Assembly: GCA_946410305.1 (NCBI GenBank) | Contig: CAMJZV010000001.1 | Location: 62,001 to 126,000 of the forward strand | Direction: 5' to 3' | Source: an uncultured Prevotellaceae bacterium | Lineage (GTDB): Bacteria > Bacteroidota > Bacteroidia > Bacteroidales > Bacteroidaceae | DNA length: 64,000 bases | Shown: positions 41,176 to 49,769 of the stretch, piece by piece | Layout: each line of letters starts with the position of its first letter | Numbering within the stretch: the stretch's first letter is position 1 | Made by a program: the position numbers and the translations under genes | Notes under the pieces: model-generated | Database searches by the model: none | What the model was told of the DNA's origin: nothing | The model's input: the letters and a program-made list of their open reading frames with translations, nothing else

Positions 41176-43428
41176 TTAACCTTTCAACTTAATACTAATT
41201 TCTTGCTGGCACGAAGTACGTGAGATGTTCACGGTAACGACGCGACGTGTCTGGTCGTAGCTCCAGGAGTCGGCAGCCACGGGCTGACCGTTGACCAGCA
41301 CGGCCGACGGGCGCTGCTGAGCCAGGAACTCCACGGTGTAGGAGCGACTGCCGGGCATACCCGGGAAGCGACCCTCACGGGGATGAATAATCAACTGACT
41401 GCCCTGGTGAGAAATACGCGTGGTGGTATAGGCACCCTGCTTATAGTCCTCGGTATCGTTCTCGTCCTCGTAGAGCGAGGTCTCGCCATCGGCACCGGGC
41501 ACCACCTTCAAGATGAGGCGCTCAGGACGTTTGTTCAGATTCATCACGGGAGGATAGTTGACAATCACACTACCGGCACGATAGAAATAAGGAATCTCCT
41601 CCATGGTGTAGCGGTCGGTGAGGATGCGGTTACCGTTGACTACCTGGTTACGACACACATCAAACCAACGGCCTTCAGGAAGCCAAGTGCGACGTGCTGT
41701 CAAACCATCAGCACCAGCCTCAGTAACGATAGGAGCTACGAGGATGTCGTCGCCAAACATATACTCATCTTCAAAGAGGTAGGCGTTGTTGTCTTCCGGC
41801 CATTCGTAATAGAGCGGACGGCAGATGCTGACACCCGTATCGTAGGCCTGGCGGGCAGCGGTATAGATGTAGGGCATCAAGGCATAGCGCAGCTTGACGG
41901 TCTGCAACAGCTGTTGGAAGTTGTCATATTTCCAGATGCGGCGCTCGATGCCTTCCCAGTTGGTGGCATGGGTGCGGAACACAGGGGTGAACACGCCATA
42001 CTGCATCCAGCGCAGATAGATTTTGCCGTCGTTAGGTCCTGTCTGCTGGTGCCCACCGAGGTCGTGGCCCCAATAGCCGAAGCAGACGTTAGAAGCCGTG
42101 GCGGTGAAGTAAGGCTGCCAGCCCAGTGTGCCATAGGTGGTAAAGGAGTCACCCGAGAAACCAATAGGATAGCGGTGCGAGCCCAGTCCACCCCAGCGGT
42201 GGAAGATGAGGGGGCGACGGTTGGGACGGTTCAGGCGCATGTCGTTATAGAATACGTGGTTGCACCAGAAGGTCTCGCCCAGTCCGTTGACATACTTGCT
42301 GGTCAGGTTCTGTTGCCAGTCGAGCCACCAGAAGTCGACGCCCTGCTTTTCGCGGGCACGGATGATGCGGTTGAACATATTGTGATAGAAGCGGCCATCG
42401 CTCAGATTCCAGGGTACTACCTTGGTATCCTTGCCCATGCCCATATCCTCGCGCAACTCGTTGAAGTAATCTTCATCGTCGTCGACGCCATCGGCAGGAT
42501 GCAGGTTCAGACTGACCTTCAGGCCCTGCTGGTGCATCCAGTCGATGAGTCCCTCCGGATCGGGGATAGCAGTGCGGTCCCATGTCCAGCCGGTCCATCC
42601 CTGGGTGTGCCAGTCCATGTCGAAAATCATCACGTCCATAGGTATCTGGAAGCGCTTCACATCGTTGACAATCTCCATGAACTCGTCGCTGGTATAGCGC
42701 TGGTACTTGCTGTACCAGTAGCCCAGCACAAAGAGTGGGGGCATGGGCTGACGTCCGGCCACCTTGATATAGTCGCCAAGGGCTTTCTTATACTGATGAC
42801 CGTAGCCCATGAAATACCAGTCGATGGCATCCTTGTCAACAGGTTCTGCCAGCCAGTCGATGCCGTCGACCTGCTTGTCGAAGGCAAAGGTCGTTGAGCC
42901 GTCGCCACGCTTGGTGCGAGGAGACTCGTCGATAATGCTCCAGCCAGCACGCGACAGCAGACCGTTCTCCATCTCCTGACGCTTGTTGTCACCTATCTGA
43001 CCGTCGAGTGTACGTGTCGTTCCTTTTAAGTTCATGGCATCGTCCTTGCCAGGATACCACACCACACGGCGTCCGTTGAGCGACATGCTGACTGTCAGCA
43101 CATCAGACGAGGGGTGACGTCCATCGATGACGCCACCTATTTTATAGTTTAGTGTCAGTGCATCTGTGGTAATGGTTAACCAGCCATCTTTCTCCTCAGC
43201 GGTGAAAGCAGGTACTGGCAGACGACGGTTGACAATGGCAAAGGTGGCACGGTCTTCGAAGCGTGCGCGGTCGCTGTACTGAATACGAATCATCTCAGGA
43301 GTCAACACGGTGAAGCGTGCCTTACCCGAAGTGACGACAGCATCGGGATGAGCCATCGGATTGGGTTCCTGAGCAGAAAGACCATTCATACAGAACAAAA
43401 GGGTTAGAAGTACTAATATCTTTTTCAT
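41176..43428 (-). CDS. GH31 glycoside hydrolase (copy 1), first gene of operon
   Basis: The 750-aa enzyme starts at 43428 (MKKILVLLTLLFCMNGLSAQ), the first ATG that gives a signal peptide and lies downstream of the -7 box. Motifs VMIFDMDWHTQGW and GVDFWWLDWQQN match the 32957 enzyme, as do FHRWGGLGSHRYPIGFSGD and RDRSVCRPLYYEWPE-like blocks. It lacks the YDLQG tail. As first gene behind the operator-bearing promoter it is probably strongly induced together with susC. Confidence 0.88.
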   Translation of the reverse strand: MKKILVLLTLLFCMNGLSAQEPNPMAHPDAVVTSGKARFTVLTPEMIRIQYSDRARFEDRATFAIVNRRLPVPAFTAEEKDGWLTITTDALTLNYKIGGVIDGRHPSSDVLTVSMSLNGRRVVWYPGKDDAMNLKGTTRTLDGQIGDNKRQEMENGLLSRAGWSIIDESPRTKRGDGSTTFAFDKQVDGIDWLAEPVDKDAIDWYFMGYGHQYKKALGDYIKVAGRQPMPPLFVLGYWYSKYQRYTSDEFMEIVNDVKRFQIPMDVMIFDMDWHTQGWTGWTWDRTAIPDPEGLIDWMHQQGLKVSLNLHPADGVDDDEDYFNELREDMGMGKDTKVVPWNLSDGRFYHNMFNRIIRAREKQGVDFWWLDWQQNLTSKYVNGLGETFWCNHVFYNDMRLNRPNRRPLIFHRWGGLGSHRYPIGFSGDSFTTYGTLGWQPYFTATASNVCFGYWGHDLGGHQQTGPNDGKIYLRWMQYGVFTPVFRTHATNWEGIERRIWKYDNFQQLLQTVKLRYALMPYIYTAARQAYDTGVSICRPLYYEWPEDNNAYLFEDEYMFGDDILVAPIVTEAGADGLTARRTWLPEGRWFDVCRNQVVNGNRILTDRYTMEEIPYFYRAGSVIVNYPPVMNLNKRPERLILKVVPGADGETSLYEDENDTEDYKQGAYTTTRISHQGSQLIIHPREGRFPGMPGSRSYTVEFLAQQRPSAVLVNGQPVAADSWSYDQTRRVVTVNISRTSCQQEISIKLKG

Positions 43429-43451
43429 ACGTTTTGGAAATTTTTCTGGTG

Positions 43452-43580
43452 CAAAGTTAGGGTGAAATGCAAGCAAAAGGAAGTTTGCAAGGTTTTGTAT
43501 AACGCATATTTCGTTATACAAATAAAAAGCCACTGAAAATCAGTGGCTTAAGTATTCAAAAACACGACGTTGTATAAAGG
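43452..43580 (-). promoter_or_regulatory. Operator-bearing promoter of the GH31 operon
   Basis: On the minus strand the -7 box TAACTTTG (43452-43459) is preceded by 35 bp and then the palindrome TTGTATAAC-N9-GTTATACAA (43495-43521; arms extend to 11 bp, 43494-43522). A further half-site TTGTATAAAGG starts at 43570, 75 bp from the palindrome start. No TTTG is present at -33, as expected for an activator-dependent promoter. The same layout occurs at 52949 and 59785. Confidence 0.8.
43527..43549 (-). terminator. Terminator of the SusR-like gene
   Basis: AAGCCACTGA-3-TCAGTGGCTT, perfect 10-bp arms, followed on the minus strand by TTTTATT. It separates the regulator gene from the GH31 operon and sits inside the operator region. 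Confidence 0.8.
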
Positions 43581-43601
43581 AAATATTCGTCTTGTCGGCG
43601 A

Positions 43602-45215
43602 TTATATCTCCATGATAAGCTGTTCAAACTGGTCGTTGTCGACCTTCGAACGGTTTTTGATGCGCGTCTTGTAGGTGTTCACGGTATGAACAGAGTAATC
43701 GAGGAAGTTGGCAATGCGGTCGCTGTCGGTGATGCCCAATCGGATGAGTGCGAAGATGCGCATCTCGCTGGTCAGCGACTGGTCGTCAGCAGGCTCCTTG
43801 CGGTCTTTCTCTTCAAAGAGTTCATTATACTTCTTCACAAAATGAGGGAAGAGCTTGAGGAATGTCTGGTCGAAGGACTCAAACATGTTTTCACGCTCTG
43901 CATTAAGTGCCGATTGCTTCAAGGTGGTGCGTAAGTCGTCATACTGACATGCCACAATCTTGCGGTCAAGGGCCAGATAGACCTTCTCTAACTTAGCAAT
44001 AAACTCCGCATTGGTATAGAAGGAGCGCCCGATATACTCATTCTTAATCTTGTTAGCCTCTTTCAGCTGGTGTATCACTGAAGAGAGCTGTTCGTTCTTG
44101 GCCTGCAACTCGTCCAACTGCTGATGAATCGTCTCACGGGCCTCCGTCAGTTTACGGTTCTTCTTATGGATAAACCAATAGCTTGCCAGGATGCCCAACA
44201 GCATAGCTACTGCCATTCCTGTAGCAGCAAATAGCCAGTTGCGCTGACTCTCCAATGCCACATAGCGGTCTTGCTCAATAATCGGCAGAATGTCATTGAT
44301 CTCCACCTTGCGAAGACGCGTGCCATAGAAGTTGATATCCTCCAAAGCCTGATGGACATAGCGACTGGCACGGTCATAGTCACCTTGTTTATATATCAGG
44401 CGCGACAGGTGATAGAGCGCCGTGATTTCACGGGTATCAGCCTCGTTGTCGGCAATAGCCGACTGGGCAAAAAAACTCATGGCCTTGTCTTCATCGTCCA
44501 GATAGATATAGGCCCACGCCATCTCTGCCGTAGTTTTGGCACGCTGGTGCAGGTCGGAGTCGCAGAGCTGCAGCACATGTTCGAAAGATGCCAACGCCTC
44601 GTGATACTGGTGGTCACGCATCTGGTGCGAACCCGTACATGCCCACCACTCCACACTGTTCTCGGGCACCACCTGTTTCATGGAGTCCAGATAAGCATTG
44701 CTCTGCGAGATATACTTGGTATAGTAGGGTTCCTCTCTGACATAGTCGGCCATAGAGCGCCACAGGTTGCAGTTCTGCTCATAATAGTCCTTCAGCAGAG
44801 CACCCTCCAAGCGAGTACTGTTGATGGTCGACAGCAAGTCATGGGCTTCAGAGAGGATGCCGGCGGATATCAGCGAGAAAGCAATGGCATTCTTCGCCTT
44901 GACAATCTGTTGTTCATTGCCCGAGGCGGTGGCATTCTCCAGACAGGCTGACGCATAGTAGCGGGCAGAGTCGTAACAGTAGGCTTTATACTCATTGAAC
45001 AAAGCATAGAGCTGCTCATACTCCCGTCCATTCTGACGGGCCTTGTCCATATTCTGGCGCAAATGCTCGATGCGGTCTACATGTATCCGGTTGAAATGCT
45101 CACGCCGGTCAAGACTCTTGTCCAGCTTGTCGAGCCAAGTCTTGGTATCAGCAGCTGATACGGACTGGCAAGTGAATAATAATAGTAGAATAAGGTATGA
45201 TAATCTCACATTCAT
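43602..45215 (-). CDS. SusR-like membrane regulator (TPR, DUF6377, C-terminal HTH)
   Basis: The 537-aa protein has a signal peptide, an all-helical TPR-like sensor region (about 25-320), a transmembrane helix (about 327-349, WLFAATGMAVAMLLGILASYW), a coiled coil (about 350-395) and a DUF6377-type cytosolic part ending in a LuxR-like HTH (RLGITDSDRIANFLDYSVHTVNTYKTRIKNRS, about 478-510, cited for the HTH pattern). This is the architecture of SusR-type activators that sense sugars in the periplasm and bind DNA. It is the only regulator in the locus and the best candidate for the shared TTGTATAAC palindrome. Confidence 0.85.
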   Translation of the reverse strand: MNVRLSYLILLLLFTCQSVSAADTKTWLDKLDKSLDRREHFNRIHVDRIEHLRQNMDKARQNGREYEQLYALFNEYKAYCYDSARYYASACLENATASGNEQQIVKAKNAIAFSLISAGILSEAHDLLSTINSTRLEGALLKDYYEQNCNLWRSMADYVREEPYYTKYISQSNAYLDSMKQVVPENSVEWWACTGSHQMRDHQYHEALASFEHVLQLCDSDLHQRAKTTAEMAWAYIYLDDEDKAMSFFAQSAIADNEADTREITALYHLSRLIYKQGDYDRASRYVHQALEDINFYGTRLRKVEINDILPIIEQDRYVALESQRNWLFAATGMAVAMLLGILASYWFIHKKNRKLTEARETIHQQLDELQAKNEQLSSVIHQLKEANKIKNEYIGRSFYTNAEFIAKLEKVYLALDRKIVACQYDDLRTTLKQSALNAERENMFESFDQTFLKLFPHFVKKYNELFEEKDRKEPADDQSLTSEMRIFALIRLGITDSDRIANFLDYSVHTVNTYKTRIKNRSKVDNDQFEQLIMEI

Positions 45216-45221
45216 ATATTG

Positions 45222-45293
45222 TTCTCTAAATAGTATTCTATTTCATCTTGCAAAAGTAACAAAAAAATAATGAATAGAACACTATTTAGAGAA
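45222..45293 (-). promoter_or_regulatory. Promoter of the SusR-like gene inside a 21-bp inverted repeat
   Basis: The arms 45222-45242 and 45273-45293 are inverted copies with one mismatch in 21. Between them lies the -7 box TACTTTTG (45251-45258, minus strand). One arm covers the -20 to -45 zone and the other the start of the leader. This suggests autoregulation by a dimer, or an RNA hairpin. The sequence (TTCTCTAAATAGT core) is unlike the TTGTATAAC operator. Confidence 0.7.
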
Positions 45294-45337
45294 TATTAAT
45301 AATTATCTGACGGAATAGTTCCTAAAAAGCAAAGAAG

Positions 45338-46585
45338 TCACAGCTTCAGAAGTTTCTCAACTCGGGTGCCATTCTTGCCTTTGAGTTGTACGAGATACGG
45401 ACCATGCACCACCATGCTGGTATCGATAATGGCTGTGCGCGAAGCACGGCCCTTGCTCATGGTTACTCCACTCATGGTGAGCAACTGCCAACTGAAAGCA
45501 TCGTCGTTATCGGCCTCAACACGCAACATATTGCGGTCTTCGGTGGGCATCAAGATAAAGCTGTTGTCAAGCTTCGACTCTTCTACACCGGCAGCCTCGC
45601 CGAAGAGAGGAGCAGCGGCTTCAACAGAGGGATGGCCATCGCTGATGGTAGGCCACCCGTCGGCACCCCACTCCACCTTGTCGAGGTAGACCACGCGACC
45701 TGCCTCCACATCCTGAGACTGGAAACCATGATAGAGCACCCACGTCTGACCGGCGTCATCGGTGACAAACTCAGAACAGTGGCCGGGACCATATACTGCA
45801 TTGCTCTTGGTAAGCAACATAGTGAAGTTGTCACCGATGGCACTGCGACCGTTGCGGTCGACATAAGGTCCGAAGAGGTTGCGCGAGCGGGCAACAACAA
45901 GGCGGTAGGTACTCTTGGCACCCTCACAACAGGAACCTGCAGAACCGACGAGATAGAAGAATCCGTCGTGCTTCACAATCATCGTGGCCTCTATCAGACC
46001 GCCTGCAATCTTCTGGGGAGTACATCCTTCCTTGATGCTCAAGCCGTCGTCGGTAAGTTCTACGCCGTAGATGTCGTGGAATGAGCCCCAGAAGAGGTAG
46101 TTACGGCCGCCCTCCTGAATGAAGAAGGGGTCGATGCAGTTCTCGATGTTGACCTCGGAAGAGATAAACAACTTGTGTGCGTCGTGAAAACCGCCATTGG
46201 GGCGGTTGCTGACGGCAACACCGATACCACACTCCCACGTCTTGCCCCACTCCGACTTGGAATAGTACAGGACATACTGGCCGTTGATGTAGTTGATGTC
46301 GGGAGCCCAGATGCCGCCATTCGGAACGAAGTCCATCGGACGGGTACGGTCGTTGAAAGCCGTACCGGCATACGCCCAGTCTACCAGGTTCTTCGAACGG
46401 TAGATGGGCACATTGTGCGTATCCTCTGTGGCATAGACATAAAAGAATCCATCAGCTGCCTTAATGACAGAAGGGTCAGGCATACTATAGTGGATAACGG
46501 GATTCTGATAGGTATCACCAGCCTTGACTGTACAAGACAGACAGGCTAGTGATAATGCTATCGTTACGATTCTAATGATATTCAT
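45338..46585 (-). CDS. GH43 glycoside hydrolase
   Basis: The 415-aa protein starts MNIIRIVTIALSLACLSCTV (signal peptide or lipoprotein signal; ATG at 46585). The five-bladed propeller motifs are visible: MPDPSVIKAADGFFYVYAT (catalytic base Asp), the middle Asp in NCIDPFFIQ, and the acid Glu in GGLIEATMIV. Family members act on arabinans, xylosides or related beta/alpha-furanosides and pyranosides; some GH43 in mannan loci act on unusual linkages. The C-terminal 90 residues look like an added beta domain. It is the last gene of the susC operon. Confidence 0.85.
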   Translation of the reverse strand: MNIIRIVTIALSLACLSCTVKAGDTYQNPVIHYSMPDPSVIKAADGFFYVYATEDTHNVPIYRSKNLVDWAYAGTAFNDRTRPMDFVPNGGIWAPDINYINGQYVLYYSKSEWGKTWECGIGVAVSNRPNGGFHDAHKLFISSEVNIENCIDPFFIQEGGRNYLFWGSFHDIYGVELTDDGLSIKEGCTPQKIAGGLIEATMIVKHDGFFYLVGSAGSCCEGAKSTYRLVVARSRNLFGPYVDRNGRSAIGDNFTMLLTKSNAVYGPGHCSEFVTDDAGQTWVLYHGFQSQDVEAGRVVYLDKVEWGADGWPTISDGHPSVEAAAPLFGEAAGVEESKLDNSFILMPTEDRNMLRVEADNDDAFSWQLLTMSGVTMSKGRASRTAIIDTSMVVHGPYLVQLKGKNGTRVEKLLKL

Positions 46586-46604
46586 ATTGTTAACTATTGA
46601 AGAT

Positions 46605-47753
46605 TCACTCTGCTGGTTCAAAGGTGGTGTGCAGATCCGTAGCCAAGAGACAGAGTGTAAAGGTGTAGCGTCCACTGACACTGGGCACCCACTTCACGTC
46701 GCCACCGGCATCCTGCTTGCGATACATGTTCAGACGATGATCTGTCAGCGGGTCAGCATTGTTCTCGGGAGCATAGAAGAAATTGTCACCCCAGCCACCG
46801 CCAAGACCAATTTTCAGTTCTCCACCAGCAATGAACTCACCCGTCCAGGCGTAGTAGTAAGGCTCGCGAGCGCTTCCCACCATGTCCATGTGTCCGTCGG
46901 GGGTGTTGGTATTCCATCCTACTGAACAGCCGTTACCGCAAATCCAGATAACACCCGGCGTGGGTAGCGTCACGATGTCGAGAACACGACAGTCGTTATA
47001 CTCAGGATTGGTATCGACGATGATAGTGCGACGACCATTGACGCTATTCTCAAACTCGGTGTATTCGCCATCGGTGACATACTGCATCTGTTGACCGTCA
47101 CCATCGGCAGCCATTCCGTAGACCGGATAGGCCTCCTCGCCTGTTGTGAAGTGGTAAGAGCATGCCTTCAGATTAACGGTAGCCTCATAGATACCTGTAC
47201 CCAGCTGGCGCTGTTCCAGGCGCTGGTTAGTCACAGTACCTGTCTCGCTGTCGGTCATCATCATATAGAGATAGGTAGGATACTTCTCATATCCTGTAGC
47301 GGTGAACTCAATGGTCGACACCTCCGGACGGACATAACGCGTTTCATTGTTGACAGCACTGACCACCTGTGCGGTGAGACGGACAGACTGTCCAGGCAAT
47401 GCCCAGCGGGCTACCATGGAGTTGAGCTCGTCATGCGTCAGCGTCAGACTAAGGTTGGTACCTGCATCAAGATAAGCAGACTTCTGGTCCTTCTGCGCAG
47501 ATGGATAGATGCACAGCTTGTAAGTAACCACGTCAGAAGCAGATACCGGACTGGTTGCCTTGTCCCACGAGAAGGTGACGGCAGACTGGTTGCCCTTGCT
47601 CTTGTCCAACACGATATCCTCGACAGAGCAGCGAACATGCATCTCGTCAGCATTATAGGGGAGAGAGAAGTATTCCGGATCTTTGTTGCAAGACGTCAGG
47701 ACAGTACAGATCACGAAGACCAGACTGATGTTATATAATAGTTTCTTTTTCAT
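46605..47753 (-). CDS. SusE-like outer membrane lipoprotein
   Basis: The 382-aa protein has a lipobox (CTVLTSCNK), an N-terminal SusE domain (about 25-135, VTFSWDKATSPVSASDVVTYKL) and two C-terminal beta-sandwich binding modules (TYLYMMMTDS..., VIWICGNGCSVGWNTNTPDG...). It should sit on the cell surface beside SusC/SusD and bind glycan. Order susC-susD-susE is canonical. Confidence 0.85.
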   Translation of the reverse strand: MKKKLLYNISLVFVICTVLTSCNKDPEYFSLPYNADEMHVRCSVEDIVLDKSKGNQSAVTFSWDKATSPVSASDVVTYKLCIYPSAQKDQKSAYLDAGTNLSLTLTHDELNSMVARWALPGQSVRLTAQVVSAVNNETRYVRPEVSTIEFTATGYEKYPTYLYMMMTDSETGTVTNQRLEQRQLGTGIYEATVNLKACSYHFTTGEEAYPVYGMAADGDGQQMQYVTDGEYTEFENSVNGRRTIIVDTNPEYNDCRVLDIVTLPTPGVIWICGNGCSVGWNTNTPDGHMDMVGSAREPYYYAWTGEFIAGGELKIGLGGGWGDNFFYAPENNADPLTDHRLNMYRKQDAGGDVKWVPSVSGRYTFTLCLLATDLHTTFEPAE

Positions 47754-47773
47754 AATGATACACTTTTCAAGAG

Positions 47774-49762
47774 TTACTCTTCACTTTTTTCTACAACCCA
47801 GAAGGGAGCTTCGCGGAGGTTGGGATTTTTCTCGTACTCATCGATGTAGATAGGCATCCAGTAGTACTGGCGTTTCCAAACACGTGTTTGGAAGACAGTA
47901 CGCTTAAAGAACTCCGTCTGGTTGACACCCTGGAAGTTCATACCGTAGTCATCTCCACACATCTCGGGCAGACTTTCAGCCTGCATCCAGCGACGAATAT
48001 CGTACCAGCGGTTGTTCTCACAGCACAGTTCCACACGACGCTCAGCACGTATCACACGGCGCATATCTTCCTGTGTGTTCTGAATCTGGATGTAGTCAGG
48101 ATCAGTGGCTTCTACAATATCAAAGGTATACTGACGTACTCCCGCACGCTCGCGGATGCGATTCAGGTAGATCAAGGCCTCTGCGCGTGAAGCACCATTG
48201 TCAGTAGCCTCGTTGAGCGCCTCCGCATAGTCGAGGTAGGTGAATGCCAGACGATAGGTAAAGCCTTGACGTTCAGTGACAGCACCAGTGAGGTAGTTGT
48301 CGAGCACGTTCAAACCCTTTCGAGCCAAATAACCATTCTGAGGAGCATCGTGGGGTGAGCTGGTCTGCACATTGTCCAAGCCATTCTTAAAGAAGCTGTA
48401 CTTACGCTTGGCGACGGCGAGCCATGAGCCATGGAAACTGACGGCATTATAGAAACGAGGTTCGCGGTTGCAATACATATTATAGGTACCACGGGCAGTA
48501 ATCTCACCGGGATTACCCGTGCCATACTCCCATGAGGTGACTGTCGGACGACTCTCCACGACACGTGAGAAACCTGTCTCCACATAACCACTGTTGGGGT
48601 CATCGATGGGCAGACCGTTGGCCATGAAGAAGGCATCTACCAAACCCTGATATACACCTAAGCCATTACCACCACCGTAGTCACGTACAGAGACGACGCG
48701 CAGGAAAACATCCTTATAACCATTGTTCTTCGTGACAGGGAAGGTAATCTCATGGTTACCCTCACTCCAACGCTTGATGTGCACGTTGTAAGTAGAAAGG
48801 AAAGGGTCGATACCACCATTGGGACCTGGCTCGGTATAGAGGGCATAGCCAGCCTTCTCTGCTTCATCAATGCAGAGCTTCAGAGCAGCAACAGCCCTAG
48901 TCCATTTCGTCTGGTCATAATTAGGATTGAAAATCTGTTCGCCCTTGTCGTTGACGTAGTTGGTATACCAAGGATTGCCGTTCACCAGGGGACTGGCAGC
49001 AAAGAGCAGCATGCGAGAGCGTACGGTAAGCGCCATGATACGGTTGATACGGCCATATTTAGACGGATCGTCATAGATAGCAGGCAAGGCCATAGCAGCC
49101 TCTAACATCTGCTGGTCACAGTAGTTCACTACGTCGTCAAATTTAGACTGGCCAACCATGAGGTCAGCGATGTCAAAGTCGGTCGGAGCGATATAGTCAG
49201 GCTTGAAAGGAATGCCGCCATAGTTCTCGGCCATCTGCCACCAGGCATAAGCACAAAGGAACTTTACCTCGTTCTTCATGTTATCAACTTCCGATTGTGG
49301 CAAGTCGTAGTCGGGCATAGCCTTTACCATCTTGCTGAAGATATAGCCGTGACGGATATAGCGTGGCATCATGTGCCAGAGGTCACCACCCCACTGTGAG
49401 TTGATGGTCCACTGACCGAGAATCTTCGGGATAACGCGGTCCCAGTCCCACTGCTGCCAACGAGCAGAAGGTGTCAGGTCGTCGGCAAAGACTTCATATC
49501 CGTCCGACTTAAGTTCCCACTTATCCGGTGTGTGGATGATGTTGTATACGTAGCTGAGCCACGAATACACCTTGTCACGGTTGTCGAAAGCCATCTCTGT
49601 GTTCAATTCGGTGTCTGGCTCTTTGTCCAAATAGTCAGAGCAGGAAGAGAGCAATGGTGTGGCTGCTGTCATACAGAAACATACAGAACCTGCGACAATC
49701 AAATGCTTTATATTATGTTTCATTATGTTGGTCATTTTATCTTGTTTCATTTTATTACTCAT
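47774..49762 (-). CDS. SusD/RagB-family surface glycan-binding lipoprotein
   Basis: The 662-aa protein has a lipobox (ATPLLSSCSDYLDKEPD), the typical SusD opening followed by TPR-like helices, and the C-terminal block LIYLNRIRERAGV, RAERRVELCCENNRWYDIRRW. Several ATGs lie at the start (49762, 49750, 49723); the exact one is uncertain. It forms the lid of the SusC pore and selects oligosaccharides for import. It lies 7 bp after susC. Confidence 0.92.
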   Translation of the reverse strand: MSNKMKQDKMTNIMKHNIKHLIVAGSVCFCMTAATPLLSSCSDYLDKEPDTELNTEMAFDNRDKVYSWLSYVYNIIHTPDKWELKSDGYEVFADDLTPSARWQQWDWDRVIPKILGQWTINSQWGGDLWHMMPRYIRHGYIFSKMVKAMPDYDLPQSEVDNMKNEVKFLCAYAWWQMAENYGGIPFKPDYIAPTDFDIADLMVGQSKFDDVVNYCDQQMLEAAMALPAIYDDPSKYGRINRIMALTVRSRMLLFAASPLVNGNPWYTNYVNDKGEQIFNPNYDQTKWTRAVAALKLCIDEAEKAGYALYTEPGPNGGIDPFLSTYNVHIKRWSEGNHEITFPVTKNNGYKDVFLRVVSVRDYGGGNGLGVYQGLVDAFFMANGLPIDDPNSGYVETGFSRVVESRPTVTSWEYGTGNPGEITARGTYNMYCNREPRFYNAVSFHGSWLAVAKRKYSFFKNGLDNVQTSSPHDAPQNGYLARKGLNVLDNYLTGAVTERQGFTYRLAFTYLDYAEALNEATDNGASRAEALIYLNRIRERAGVRQYTFDIVEATDPDYIQIQNTQEDMRRVIRAERRVELCCENNRWYDIRRWMQAESLPEMCGDDYGMNFQGVNQTEFFKRTVFQTRVWKRQYYWMPIYIDEYEKNPNLREAPFWVVEKSEE

Positions 49763-49769
49763 TACTCAC

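Noticed and set aside
41383..42897. 504-codon plus-strand frame across the GH31 gene
   Set aside because: Antisense shadow of a well-supported GH31 gene; similar shadows occur at 53191-54714 (GH38), 34145-35071 and 58397-59389.
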